From Heracleum sosnowskyi (lineage: Eukaryota > Streptophyta > Magnoliopsida > Apiales > Apiaceae), in NCBI GenBank assembly GCA_030848705.1, contig JAUIZM010000015.1:806001-870000 (forward strand): DNA of 64,000 bases, given 5' to 3'. This document shows, piece by piece, positions 44,601 to 55,597 of the stretch. The notes below the pieces were generated by a model. It worked only from the letters and a program-made list of their open reading frames with translations, had not been told where the DNA came from and searched no databases. A program made the translations under genes and the position numbers. Positions within the stretch are counted from its first letter, which is position 1; every line of letters begins with the position of its first letter.

Positions 44601-45209
44601 TGTTGCCCAGTAACAATCTATTGTAGAAGGGGGGTTGAATACAATAGAGTAAGATAATCGACTTCTTAATGTATATATCACAAATATGAAAAGAAAGATA
44701 ACAGCTTTATTAAATCTGATATAAAACTGTTACAAACTCTCTCAAGAAATTCTGATGTTCTTGAGAGCTGCTAGTTTACAAAAACTCTCTCAAGAAATTC
44801 TATGTTCTCGAGAGCTTCTATTCGATTATGTTCTCTCTCGAATGAATACATAAATCGAAACCAAGACTGTGTTTATATAGTGCACACAGCTTCTCTATCA
44901 ATAACAAGATAAGTCCTAATCAATACCAAAGATAGAAACCTATCCTTAATCGATAGCTACATTCTACAAACCAGGAACAAATAGAATAAACTTCCATGTT
45001 TATCTAGACTCCAAATATAACTCGAAGTAGGAATCCTGATCAGCTTCAAGTTCTGATGATCAATCCTGATCATAGTCTGAGTAGGAATCCTGATGATCAA
45101 TAAGATACTGACGCTTGATCAAATACTGATGACCATGCAATACTGATGATGTCAGCAATCTTGATCAGTTGAGTCTAGCTTCTGACGATCATTGAATTCT
45201 GATCTAACA
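44601..45209 (-). repeat. 3' LTR of element G
   Basis: 609 bp, TGTTGCCC to TCTAACA on the plus strand. The purine tract complement (TCTCCCCC, 45211-45218) adjoins it on the inner side. It differs from the other LTR at about four positions. Confidence 0.96.
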
Positions 45210-45318
45210 ATCTCCCCCAATCTCATACTTTGTGAAATAAAGTATAGATTTCAAATATTCAATGATGTCAAAAACATGTATCAAAATGTACGAGTATCTT
45301 CAGAAACAACTTATCTGT

Positions 45319-48300
45319 TTAAGCTTTTTGATAGAACAGATTCATCTTCAAGAAGTTGGATAATAAACTTTCTTCTTTTTCTTCAAGAATTTGAATCAGT
45401 CTTTCCTTAAGATTTCTGAGTTCTTCATCTTCCTCATTAATCTGGTAGATAGCTGCTCTGAGATTCTGTATGGAGCTTTTCTGTAGACTGTGCTCTTCAA
45501 GCAAAAGATAAGCAATTTCCTTCCCATCAGGATTGAGAGTAAGTTGGGTCATACCAAAAGTTACTTCTTTAACAGCAGTACCTCTTTGCATTTCCACATC
45601 CTGACCTCTTTGATTTAAGTACATGGGAATATAATTACCATCGAAATTACTGTTTCCATCCAGTCTTCTTCTTATAGTTGACAAAATCATGTCAGCCCAT
45701 ACTTTGTACACTTGGTTCTTCCATCTTAACAGATAGTGAACATATTTCAGTTCCTGTGTAGTTTTCATCAGCAGATCTTGAATAGATAGAATCTTCACAC
45801 TACCATCTTTCATGAAGTACAGAAGCTTTTCTTTCTTTTCAAAACCATCATGACAATCTATAACTATATCAACAGCTAATAAATTGTTCAGATTTTCAGA
45901 AGTTAAAGTACCTCCAATTTCAGTTAAGGAGTAAGGATCAACATAAGTCATGTTTAGAAATTCAGCATCCCTGTGTCCAATACCTCCTCTTGTGTAACTT
46001 GACATTTGCTTCAGATTCGAAAACATCTTTAACAAGAGTGTTTTTGATCTAGCCATATCAGATAAATCAACAACACTTGAAGCACTTGTAATAATTCCAC
46101 CAGTCTGAAAATTGATAGGTGTATCACACTTCAGTGTACTTATGTGTTCCCACTTCTTGTCTTTCTCCTTTTCATGAGTGTAGCTTCTTTCAAGTAAAGA
46201 TTCTTGCCTGCTTGTATTTCTCCATTGTCTTTCATTTGAAACTTTAAGCCTTTGTAGATAGAGATTGAAATCTTCATATGTTCTTTTTGTAATATCTCTT
46301 CTTCTGGTTTCTTCTTCTTCATCTACTTCTTTGTTGTGACAATCAACAACAGTAGATAAGATTATCAAATCAACCTCTTGCAGAATTTCTGATTCGTCAG
46401 GATCTTGAATATTGTCAGGATTAGAATCTTCAATTTGATTTGTATTGCTGAGAGTTGATTTACTTGTTTTTCTTCTCAATTCAGGTTCTTCTTCAACAAA
46501 TTCCTTGTCTTCTTTCTCCATGATATCCTTGATAACAGGATCTGTTAGATTTTGTGAAGCTTCAGGAATTTCTTCAATTCTTAACCCTCTAGACCTTGTC
46601 TGTCTAGGTACTGTTTGAGTTGAAGAACCTCTTTTACTTCTTCTAGCACCTCTGCTTCCTCTACCTCTAGCAGAAGCAGTATAGCTTTCCATTGTCTCTC
46701 TTTGTAGTCTCAAGAATTCTTCATGTGAGAGATCTGGATATTCTTCACTTGCTGTAGAGAGTGCTTTTCTTGCATATAATTGTTGAACTCTTTTATCAGT
46801 GTGATATAGAGTAACAATTCTGCCATCTTTTGTAGAAAACTTCTGGAATAAATTTGATGCATCTTCAAGATTATCAATAATTACATCTTCATCACCTTCA
46901 GGAATTGTAGCAAGAATGTGTCCATGACCAGGTGTCAGGATTTGATCTTCCGTCAGGATCTGAGATTGCACCAATGTTCTTACTGTCTTAACTCCAGAAT
47001 CAGAAACATGAGTTGACTGCGTTGTTTGACTTTGAGAAGTTTGGATTGTCTTCATAACAACAGCATCAGAGGTTTCTCCTTGTATCACTTTGTCACCACC
47101 ATCATCTCCAGTATCATCATCATTATTTCTTAATACTAGATCAGGTGTACATTTTGTCTGAATAACCTTCTCCCCCTTTTTGACATCAGGATTTGACAAT
47201 AATTGCAAAATTAAGGAAAGAGAGGCTTGAATTTCAGTTACCTTAGTATCCAGAGAATCAATTCTTTGATTGATTGAGGTTTGTTCTAAAACAACAGATT
47301 TCACTTGGGATTCCACTACCCTTAGTTGTAAAGTAGTAGGCACCTTTGTAAAATTATTAAAGATATCAGTCCTCACTTTTTCAGTTGAGCCCTTGATAGA
47401 ATCAATCTCACTTTTCAGGCTTTTGGATAACAGAGTAGTAGCCTTTAGATGATTCTTCAAGTCTTGATTCTCTATAGATTTCACTGCATTATAGGCATGT
47501 TCAATAGCAGAAGAAAAACTGATAGATTCATCAGATTGGTGCCATGAATTGTTCCATTCATTCTGTCTAAATGCCTCTGCAGGATCAAAGGAAGGAGTAG
47601 AAAAATCTTGTCTCTGATCTTTCCCAGTGAAAGCATTGCTAGCCATATATGTACTTGATGAACCAAAATTAGTTCCAAGACTAATTTTGAGTGCTGTAGC
47701 AAGCTGTTCCTTCTCTTTTCGATTCTCATTATCATCATCACTATCATCAGAAGTATCATCAGCAGTATCATGAGTAATATCAGGATCAGGAATAGCAATA
47801 CCTTTCAGTTTATCCTGTGGTTCTGAGATAGGATGTTCCATTGGTCTTGAACGAAGTGGCTGTATCAAAATAGGTTCATTATCAGGAGCACCACTAGCGT
47901 CAGGATGAACATCGTCAGGATTTGATATGCTTGCATCAGTATTTGCTACCAATGGTTCTTGTGGAGCTTGAGGTTCAGAAGCTTCTTCAACACTTTGAAT
48001 TAAAGGTTCTTGTGTGCTTCCCTCATTGACAATGTTCTCGACCAATCTTTCAACAGAAGCTGTAGCTTTGCCTGCATCTTCACTTTGAGAAGATGGTTCT
48101 TGTGTAGTTGGAATGTTGATGTCTTCATTCTCCCTTTGAGAAAATGGTTCTTGTGTGACCATTCCACTAGCTAAGCCTTCACCCAAACTTTGATTGAGTG
48201 GTTCTTGTGTGGCAGGATCAATAGTAGCTGCTGAATTACTCTGAAATTCAGGTTCTTGTGGGCTTGATCCTTTCAGCTTCTTCTGTCTCTGATAGACTAA

Positions 48301-48999
48301 CTCTTCTGCATTCCTCTTTTTCTTTGATGTAGGTGTAGGACCAACCAAGGAAGCAGTTGTAGAAACCTTCTCCCAAGAAATGTCTCTAATCTGAGATGGA
48401 GAGGCTGGAGAGTCTGATAGAGAGACAACTTTTGTTGTTGCATCAGGAATACGAACATCAGGATTTGCTAGAGCATCAGGAGTAGATGACTCATCAGGAT
48501 TTGATGTCTGAATATCAGTATCCTTCATTTGCACTGTCAAAGGAATATGATACCTGCTCTTTGATAATTTCCTTGTCTTTTGTGGTTTTGATAAAGGTAC
48601 CACAGCTTTAGTAGCAGTATCAGCAACTTCCTTGTTCACATACATCACAGAGGATATAGGTAAATCATCCTCTGAATCACTTTCATCAATCAACCTTAAC
48701 TTCCTTTTCACAGGAACATTCTTAACAACCTTATCAGCTTTCTTCACCAGGACCCCTTGTACACCCCCTTGTATCTTCTTTTTAGTGAGTGGTGTAGAGG
48801 AAAAATCCTTTGAACCTGATTGTCTTCCAGACACATCAGTTCTAGCTGATTTCTTTGATTTTACAACTAAAGTCTTTTGAGAGACAGTAGAGGTGGTTGT
48901 TAACTGTTTAGACTGTTTAGGTTGCATGCTTGTGTCAGGAACAAGGTGGGTTGGACCTTGCCCCATAGCATTAGAAAGTAGTCCATAACGAGTAGGCAT
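45319..48999 (-). CDS. Post-pol ORF of element G (N-terminally truncated)
   Basis: 1226 residues from the ATG at 48999, with no internal stop. It matches the ORF at 1-3798 almost end to end, but the codons that precede this ATG in element A are mostly missing here: the sequence match ends at about 49093, where G joins unrelated spacer. Composition is as in A: Lys/Ser-rich N-terminus, PD and QEP repeats, acidic run, coiled coil, RG-rich patch, conserved C-terminus. No membrane segment. About 21 amino-acid differences from A cluster in a 140-residue stretch (about 46320-45950), while the last 170 residues are almost identical. Confidence 0.85.
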   Translation of the reverse strand: MPTRYGLLSNAMGQGPTHLVPDTSMQPKQSKQLTTTSTVSQKTLVVKSKKSARTDVSGRQSGSKDFSSTPLTKKKIQGGVQGVLVKKADKVVKNVPVKRKLRLIDESDSEDDLPISSVMYVNKEVADTATKAVVPLSKPQKTRKLSKSRYHIPLTVQMKDTDIQTSNPDESSTPDALANPDVRIPDATTKVVSLSDSPASPSQIRDISWEKVSTTASLVGPTPTSKKKRNAEELVYQRQKKLKGSSPQEPEFQSNSAATIDPATQEPLNQSLGEGLASGMVTQEPFSQRENEDINIPTTQEPSSQSEDAGKATASVERLVENIVNEGSTQEPLIQSVEEASEPQAPQEPLVANTDASISNPDDVHPDASGAPDNEPILIQPLRSRPMEHPISEPQDKLKGIAIPDPDITHDTADDTSDDSDDDNENRKEKEQLATALKISLGTNFGSSSTYMASNAFTGKDQRQDFSTPSFDPAEAFRQNEWNNSWHQSDESISFSSAIEHAYNAVKSIENQDLKNHLKATTLLSKSLKSEIDSIKGSTEKVRTDIFNNFTKVPTTLQLRVVESQVKSVVLEQTSINQRIDSLDTKVTEIQASLSLILQLLSNPDVKKGEKVIQTKCTPDLVLRNNDDDTGDDGGDKVIQGETSDAVVMKTIQTSQSQTTQSTHVSDSGVKTVRTLVQSQILTEDQILTPGHGHILATIPEGDEDVIIDNLEDASNLFQKFSTKDGRIVTLYHTDKRVQQLYARKALSTASEEYPDLSHEEFLRLQRETMESYTASARGRGSRGARRSKRGSSTQTVPRQTRSRGLRIEEIPEASQNLTDPVIKDIMEKEDKEFVEEEPELRRKTSKSTLSNTNQIEDSNPDNIQDPDESEILQEVDLIILSTVVDCHNKEVDEEEETRRRDITKRTYEDFNLYLQRLKVSNERQWRNTSRQESLLERSYTHEKEKDKKWEHISTLKCDTPINFQTGGIITSASSVVDLSDMARSKTLLLKMFSNLKQMSSYTRGGIGHRDAEFLNMTYVDPYSLTEIGGTLTSENLNNLLAVDIVIDCHDGFEKKEKLLYFMKDGSVKILSIQDLLMKTTQELKYVHYLLRWKNQVYKVWADMILSTIRRRLDGNSNFDGNYIPMYLNQRGQDVEMQRGTAVKEVTFGMTQLTLNPDGKEIAYLLLEEHSLQKSSIQNLRAAIYQINEEDEELRNLKERLIQILEEKEESLLSNFLKMNLFYQKA

Positions 49000-49271
49000 T
49001 TTCTGATGTAAGAAAAACCTAACCTCATCAGGAATAAAAGCATTTCCTATGAAACCATTTGCCTTATCACTGTTGACTAAGGACTTAATATTGACAAATT
49101 AGCATAGAACCTCTGATTTTCATACCAGCTTCAATATCTGAACATCAGGATTTGACCAATTGATTTCCTGTCAGGATTGAGTCCTATCAGGATTTGATCA
49201 AAGATACATACCTTTCTGAATAACCATCAGGATTTGACAGTTTATCAGGATTTCCTCTCTGTAGCTTTTCC
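49000..49271 (-). other. Spacer between pol and post-pol ORF of G, with deletion junction
   Basis: 272 bp. On the minus strand it carries five copies of ATCCTGA and then joins the post-pol ORF homology at about 49093. Element A and element B both have a longer ORF N-terminus here, so sequence has been lost in G. Confidence 0.7.
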
Positions 49272-52200
49272 TCAGAAATTCTCAAAATTCATCATTCCAA
49301 GTTCATTCACCAATTTATTGAAAATAGCTTCAGGTAGTGGCTTGGTGAATATATCAGCTAGTTGTTGATCAGTAGGAACAAAGTGAAGTTCAATTGTTCC
49401 TTCCAGAACCTGTTCTCTTATAAAGTGATATCTGATACTTATGTGTTTAGTAAGAGAATGCTGAACTGGATTTCCTGTCATTGCAATAGCACTTTGGTTA
49501 TCATAATAAATAGGGATTTTTGAGTATGACAGGCCATAATCTAACAACTGATTTCTCATCCACATTATCTGATCACAACAACTTCCTGCAGCAATGTACT
49601 CAGCTTCTGCAGTTGAAGTGGAAATAGATTTCTGCTTTTTACTGAACCATGAAACTAGTCTTCCACCCAAAAACTGACAACTTCCTGAAGTACTTTTCCT
49701 GTCTATTTTGCATCCTGCAAAATCAGCATCTGAATAACCACACAACCCAAAATCTGATTCCCTTGCATACCAAAGGCCAAGTGAAGGAGTGCCTTTGAGA
49801 TATCTGAAAATTCTTTTGACTGCAATCAGATGTGGTTCTCTAGGTTTTGCTTGAAATCTTGCACATAGACAGGTTGCAAACATGATATCTGGTCTACTGG
49901 CAGTGAGATACAATAAAGAGCCAATCATTCCTCTGTAGTGAGTTACATCTACCTCTTCACCTTGATCAGGATCAAGTTTGGTAGCTGTAGCTATGGGAGT
50001 TGAAGCAGGAGTACTGTCTTGCATGTTAAACCTTGTCAGTAAATTCCTTGTGTATTTAGACTGATTAATAAAAATCCCTTCATCAGTCTGTTTAACTTGA
50101 AGACCCAGAAAGTAACTCATTTCTCCCATCATGCTCATTTGATATCTTGACTGCATAAGCTTGGAAAACTTTTCACACAGCTTATTGTTTGTTGACCCAA
50201 AAATGATATCATCAACATAAATCTGAACTAACAGCAACTCCTTACCATGATTCAAATAAAATAGAGTTTTATCAATTGCACCTCTTTTGAATCCACTTTC
50301 CAGTAAGAATTGAGCTAAGGTTTCATACCATGCTCTTGGAGCTTACTTTAGTCCATAAAGTGCCTTATCCAGTCTGTAGACATGATCTGGATATGTAGGA
50401 TCAATGAAACCAGGAGGTTGTTCAACATAAACTTCTTCCTCCAGTTCACCATTTAAGAAAGCACTTTTAACATCCATCTGGAAAACCTTGAATTTCTTAT
50501 GTGCTGCATAAGCAAGAAATATCCTGATGGCTTCTAGTCTTGCAACAGGAGCAAAAGTTTCATCATAGTCAATTCCCTCTTGTTGGGAATACCCCTTTGC
50601 AACTAGTCTAGCTTTATTTCTGATAATGACTCCATCAGAATCAGTCTTGTTCTTGAAAATCCACTTTGTACCAACAATTGATCTATTCTTTGGTCTTGGT
50701 ACCAGTTTCCAGACTTCATTCCTTTCAAATTCATTCAGTTCTTCTTGCATTGCAGTAACCCAATCAGCATCTTTAAGTGCATCTTCAACTTTCTTAGGCT
50801 CCTCCTTGGATAGAAAGTTATTATATAAACATTCATTCTGAGTTGCACTTCTTGTTTGAACACCTGCATCAGGATCTCCAATTATCAAATCAGGAGAATG
50901 ATCTTTTGTCCATTTCCTAGCTGGTGTCAAATTGTTTCTTGAAGTAGATGCTCCCCCTGGATTGGTGTTATCTTGATTGAAAGAATTTGATTGATTTGAA
51001 GCTCTCCCTGAATTATTGCTATGCCCTCCTGATGTGTTATCAGGATCTTCACTTGAATCAGTATCTGAAGAATTCTGTCCTGATGATTGAGTTGACTCTG
51101 AACTTGTAGTTGAATGCCGTTGCTCCCCCTCAACATTAGCACTACTAGTTGTATCACTGTTGTTTGCATCATCAGTATTAGCACCATCAGTACCTGGTGA
51201 GTCATCAGGATTTGGCGACCCATCAGTATCTGATGAATTGACAGGATCTGATTCAATTTCTTCAGGTTCCTTGGAAGCTTCATTTTCAAATAACAATCTA
51301 TCATGCGAGTCTTCAATGATTCCAGTTATCTTCTTATCATCAAAAGATACATGAATTGACTCCATGACAGTTCTTGTTCTCAAATTAAAAACTCTGAAGG
51401 CTCTTGATGTAGGATAACCTATGAATATTCCTTCATCAGCCTTTGTTTCAAATTTCCCTAGCTGTTCAGGATGAGTTCTGAGAACAAAACATTTACAGCC
51501 AAACACATGCATATGCTTCAGACTTGGTTTCTTCTCCTTGAGTGACTGATAAGGAGTGACACCATGCCTGTTTATCAATGTGAGATTTTGTGTATAGCAT
51601 GCTGTGTTGACTGCTTCTGCCCAGAAATATGTAGGTAATTTAGCTTCTTCCAACATAGTTCTGCCAGCTTCAATAAGAGTTCTATTCTTCCTTTCTACTA
51701 CTCCATTTTGCTGAGGTGTGCCAGGAGAAGAGAATTGTTGAATGATTCCTTTGTATTTGCAGAACTCTTCCATCTTTGAATTCTTAAATTCAGTACCATT
51801 ATCACTTCTCAGAATCTTGACTTTGTACTTTGTGGTTGTCTCAATCATCCTCACATGATCCAACAGAACTTCAGGAGTTTCATCTTTTCTATGCAGAAAA
51901 TACACCCAGGTGAATCTAGAATATTCATCAACAATTACAAGAGTGTACCTTTTCTTACTGATGGACATGATGTTGACTGGACCAAACAGATCAAGATGTA
52001 GCATGTGATATGGTTCTTCAATAGAGGATACTGATTTACTCTGGAATGATGTCCTTCTTTGTTTTGCTTTTTGGCATGCATCACAGAGTCCATCAGGTGT
52101 ATATAAGACATTAGGTAATCCTCTTACTAACTCTTTCTTAACCAACTCATTGATGTTGCTGAAGTTGAGATGAGAAAGCTTCTTGTGCCAATTCCAACTT

Positions 52201-52610
52201 TCATCTACTGAAGCTTTACTGATGAAACATGTAGGGGAGCCATCAGTATCTGAGAGAATGTTGGCTTCATATATGTTACCATACCTGTAGCCAGTTAGTG
52301 CTATCTTCCCTGTTGCTTTACTGACTACTTCACAATGTGTGGAATAGAAATTGACATGATAACCTCTGTCAGTGATTTGACTAATACTCAACAAGTTGTG
52401 TTTTAGTCCCTTCACTAGAGCTACTTTTTCAATGATGACATTTCCAATGATTATATTGCCATATCCCAAGGTTTGTCCAATGTTGCCATCTCCATAAGAC
52501 ACAGTTGGGCCAGCTTTTTCCTCATATTCTGATAACAGGGCTTTGTTTCCAGTCATGTGCACAGAACATCCACTATCCATGACTAACACATTTTTCCTTT
52601 TACCCTGCAT
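49272..52610 (-). pseudogene. pol: pol of element G: protease, integrase, RT, RNase H with one nonsense codon
   Basis: One frame from the ATG at 52610 to 49272, broken only by TAA at 50343-50345. Domains in order: retropepsin (MDSGCSVHMTG, about residues 10-20), pre-integrase domain, integrase core (HLDLFGPV, RSDNGTEF, QQNGVVERKNRT), a variable Ser/Asp/Pro-rich linker (about 51270-50930), RT up to LDKALYGLK, then the stop in place of the usual Gln, then the rest of RT with YVDDIIFG and RNase H with STAEAEYIAA. Pol is in the same frame as gag and only the gag TAG separates them, so read-through could make gag-pol. The RT stop would remove the catalytic YVDD and RNase H. Confidence 0.95.
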
Positions 52611-52625
52611 CAGAATAGTAAAACA

Positions 52626-54938
52626 CTAGTCAGAATGTTTAGGAACCCACACTTGTTGGATTCCTTGTTCATGCATTTTATTAAATTTAACAGCAGAAGA
52701 CTTTTTGACTTTAGCAGTCTTGACAGGATTTACTCCATCAGGATTTGCTTTGTTAGTATCAGTATTAACAAAAGCATGCTTCACTATGACATTTTCAATT
52801 CTATCAGACTTTGTACTACTTTCAAACTTAGGCAATGGATCATAAAAGTTATAGTACAAATCATGATACTCTTTACATGTATAAATAGAATGCCATAGAC
52901 TACCACAATGAAAACAGGAATTTTGTGGTTTGTAAAATACTGATTTATTCCTAACATCAGACTTAGGAATTTCAGCAATTTTCTTCTTACTCTTTTTACA
53001 ATCAATAGCAAGATGATTAGAGTTACCACAATTAAAACAACTCTTTCTAGGTGCATTTGGGATATACTTATAACCATTTTCTTTATTGATCCCAATTTTA
53101 CCATTCCTGTTTCTCTTAACAGTAGCTCCCTTTTTCTTATCTGTAACCTCACAGATTTTATCTTTAAGCTGTTTCTGAGACAATAGACCTACATTCTTAG
53201 TGACTTTGTTCATGACAGGTTTAGACTTTATAATTTTAATTCCTTGAGTAGAAGAAGATCCCTTTTCAAAAGTAGAATTGGAATCCTTACCAAAAACAAA
53301 ATTAACAGGAGTAATCTTAGATTTGGTTGAGTCTATAACATGTCTATAGGTCTTTGGACTGACTGTCTCATCAATGACAATTTTCTCTGCTAATTTCTTA
53401 TCTTCATCTGACTTATATCCTAGACACTCTTTCCAATTCTTAGAGGTATTAATCTCATGAAATTTCCTACCAGAGTCTGTCCAGGTTCTGATTTTCTCAT
53501 TAGGATATTCAAGTTCTTTTTCAAGGGAAGTACATTTAGATGTCATCTCTAAGTGCATGTGTTTAGCATTATCACATTCTTTTTGTACTTCTTGCATACG
53601 AGAAAATTCAGCTTCTAATATCTCATTCCTCTTTCTAAGGTCAGACATCTCAGATAAGATTCTAGTATTCTCAGCAGTTTGACTTCTAAAGCTAATATGT
53701 AATGACTTTAGAAAACGTCTTAACTCAGAAGCATTATCAGTATCAAAATCAAAGATAGTATTTAGTACCTTATCATCAGGAGCAGCAGTTACATCAGCAT
53801 TGGCCATTAACGCATAGTTGACTACCTCAGTATCAGATTCTGAGGAAGAGTCCATCCAATCCTTGCTTGATGTGATGAGTGCCTTTGTCTTATTGCATTC
53901 AGAAGCAAAGTGACCCATACCATTACACTTGTACCATCTAACCTTTGACTTGTCAAATTTGCTACCCTTGCTGTCCTTTTTGATATACTTGTCTTTGTTT
54001 GCTTTGAAGATCTTTTTCTGAAAGTTGCCTTGTCTTCTATTCTTCCTGAACTTCATCCTTCTGAAGTTTCTGACAATCATAGCAACCATCTCTTCCATGT
54101 CTGAATCAGAAGATTCATCACCAGTATTGGCATCAGAATTGCCATCAGTATCTGATGAAGAGTCGTCAGGATCTGACTCAGCTACTCTTGCTTTCCTTCT
54201 AGAGACCTCCATAGCTTTCCCTTTTGATTTTGCTTCTACATTCAAAGCAATTGACTTTGCCTTGTTGTTTTTCTTGTTCTTTCTCTGTTGAACTTCAAGA
54301 TCATGAGTTCTTAGCATCCCATAGATCTCATCAAGAGACACAATGTTCAGATCATACTGGTGTCTAATGATTGAGGTCTGAGTATCCCATTCTTCAGGTA
54401 AAGCTCTAAGAAATTTGGTGTTTGAATCTTCAGTTTCATATACTTTGTCAACTAAGGATAAGCTGTTCAATAGTGTCAGAAATCTATCATATAGATCAGT
54501 CAGGCTCTCTTCAGGTCTTGCATCGAATTGTTCATATTCTTGAATCAAAAGAGCCCTTCTGTTTTTCTTAACAGATGCAGATCCCTGGCACTGAGTTTCC
54601 AAAGTATCCCAGATTTCTTTTGAAGACTTGCATGCAATCACTCTGTTTGACATGACAGCATCAAGGCTATTATGCAAGATATTCTTTATCTTTGGTTCCC
54701 TGAGTACATGAGCTTTTTCTTCTGGAGTCCATTCAGCTTTAGCTTTGACCACATAATGTTCTGGTACTGTATCTGTTCGTTCTACGAACTTTGTTGGTAT
54801 ATATGGTCCATCACGAATCCTGTCCAAGTAGTCAGGATCCATAGCCTCCAGGTAGATCAGCATCTTTACCCTCCATGTAGGATATTCTGATATCTTTAAG
54901 ATGGGAATCTTCATGCTTTCATACTTGGTTGTCGACAT
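52626..54938 (-). CDS. gag: gag of element G
   Basis: 770 residues, intact frame. It has a UBN2-like copia gag domain in the first 220 residues, a basic linker, an acidic SDTDGN-type segment, then three zinc knuckles. The first has Trp for its first Cys (WYKCNGMGHFASEC); the second (CFNCGNSNHLAIDC) and third (CFHCGSLWHSIYTC) are complete. A coiled coil lies between the first and second knuckles. It ends at TAG 52626-52628. After the TAG the frame stays open for seven codons to the pol ATG. Confidence 0.93.
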   Translation of the reverse strand: MSTTKYESMKIPILKISEYPTWRVKMLIYLEAMDPDYLDRIRDGPYIPTKFVERTDTVPEHYVVKAKAEWTPEEKAHVLREPKIKNILHNSLDAVMSNRVIACKSSKEIWDTLETQCQGSASVKKNRRALLIQEYEQFDARPEESLTDLYDRFLTLLNSLSLVDKVYETEDSNTKFLRALPEEWDTQTSIIRHQYDLNIVSLDEIYGMLRTHDLEVQQRKNKKNNKAKSIALNVEAKSKGKAMEVSRRKARVAESDPDDSSSDTDGNSDANTGDESSDSDMEEMVAMIVRNFRRMKFRKNRRQGNFQKKIFKANKDKYIKKDSKGSKFDKSKVRWYKCNGMGHFASECNKTKALITSSKDWMDSSSESDTEVVNYALMANADVTAAPDDKVLNTIFDFDTDNASELRRFLKSLHISFRSQTAENTRILSEMSDLRKRNEILEAEFSRMQEVQKECDNAKHMHLEMTSKCTSLEKELEYPNEKIRTWTDSGRKFHEINTSKNWKECLGYKSDEDKKLAEKIVIDETVSPKTYRHVIDSTKSKITPVNFVFGKDSNSTFEKGSSSTQGIKIIKSKPVMNKVTKNVGLLSQKQLKDKICEVTDKKKGATVKRNRNGKIGINKENGYKYIPNAPRKSCFNCGNSNHLAIDCKKSKKKIAEIPKSDVRNKSVFYKPQNSCFHCGSLWHSIYTCKEYHDLYYNFYDPLPKFESSTKSDRIENVIVKHAFVNTDTNKANPDGVNPVKTAKVKKSSAVKFNKMHEQGIQQVWVPKHSD

Positions 54939-54974
54939 CTTTAGATCGTATCTGATTCAGAATTAAATCAGTTT

Positions 54975-54986
54975 GCTCTGATACCA
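54975..54986 (-). promoter_or_regulatory. Primer-binding site of element G
   Basis: TGGTATCAGAGC on the minus strand, two bases inside the 5' LTR. It pairs with the 3' end of initiator tRNA-Met. Confidence 0.9.
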
Positions 54987-54988
54987 AT

Positions 54989-55597
54989 TGTTGCCCAGTA
55001 ACAATCTATTGTAGAAGGGGGGTTGAATACAATAGAGTAAGATAATCGACTTCTTAATGTATATATCACAAATATGAAAAGAAAGATAACAGCTTTATTA
55101 AATCTGATATAAAACTGTTACAAACTCTCTCAAGAAATTCTGATGTTCTTGAGAGCTGCTAGTTTACAAAAACTCTCTCAAGAAATTCTATGTTCTCGAG
55201 AGCTTCTATTCGATTATGTTCTCTCTCGAATGAATACATAAATCGAAACCAAGACTGTGTTTATATAGTGCACACAGCTTCTCTATCAATAACAAGATAA
55301 GTCATAATCAATACCAAAGATAGAAACCTATCTTTAATCGATAGCTACATTCTACAAACCAGGAACAAATAGAATAAACTTCCATGTTTATCTAGACTCC
55401 AAATATAACTCGAAGTAGGATTCCTGATCAGCTTCAAGTTCTGATGATCAATCCTGATCATAGTCTGAGTAGGAATCCTGATGATCAATAAGATACTGAC
55501 GCTTGATCAAATACTGATGACCATGCAATACTGATGACGTCAGCAATCTTGATCAGTTGAGTCTAGCTTCTGACGATCATTGAATTCTGATCTAACA
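54989..55597 (-). repeat. 5' LTR of element G
   Basis: 609 bp. The TATA box (TATATAA on the minus strand) is at 55261-55267 and the AATAAA poly(A) signal complement is near 55096. The TCAGGAT-type motifs cluster at the U3 end (about 55425-55590). Confidence 0.96.

Larger units (their letters stand above)
44601..55597 (-). mobile_element. Element G: complete Sirevirus-type Ty1/copia retrotransposon
   Basis: 10,997 bp with two 609-bp LTRs, flanked by identical CATCC copies (44596-44600 and 55598-55602). Order on the minus strand: 5' LTR, tRNA-Met primer-binding site, gag, pol (protease, integrase, RT, RNase H), spacer, post-pol ORF, purine tract, 3' LTR. I count about four differences between the LTRs (roughly 0.7%), so insertion is recent. 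It lies inside the antisense gene of element E. A stop in RT, a changed zinc knuckle and a deletion before the post-pol ORF mean it is probably not autonomous. Confidence 0.97.

Noticed and set aside
47270..48880. Several 60-105 codon frames overlapping the post-pol ORF of G
   Set aside because: Shadows in other frames of a long, clearly conserved ORF; the equivalent shadows appear at 1310-1838 in element A.
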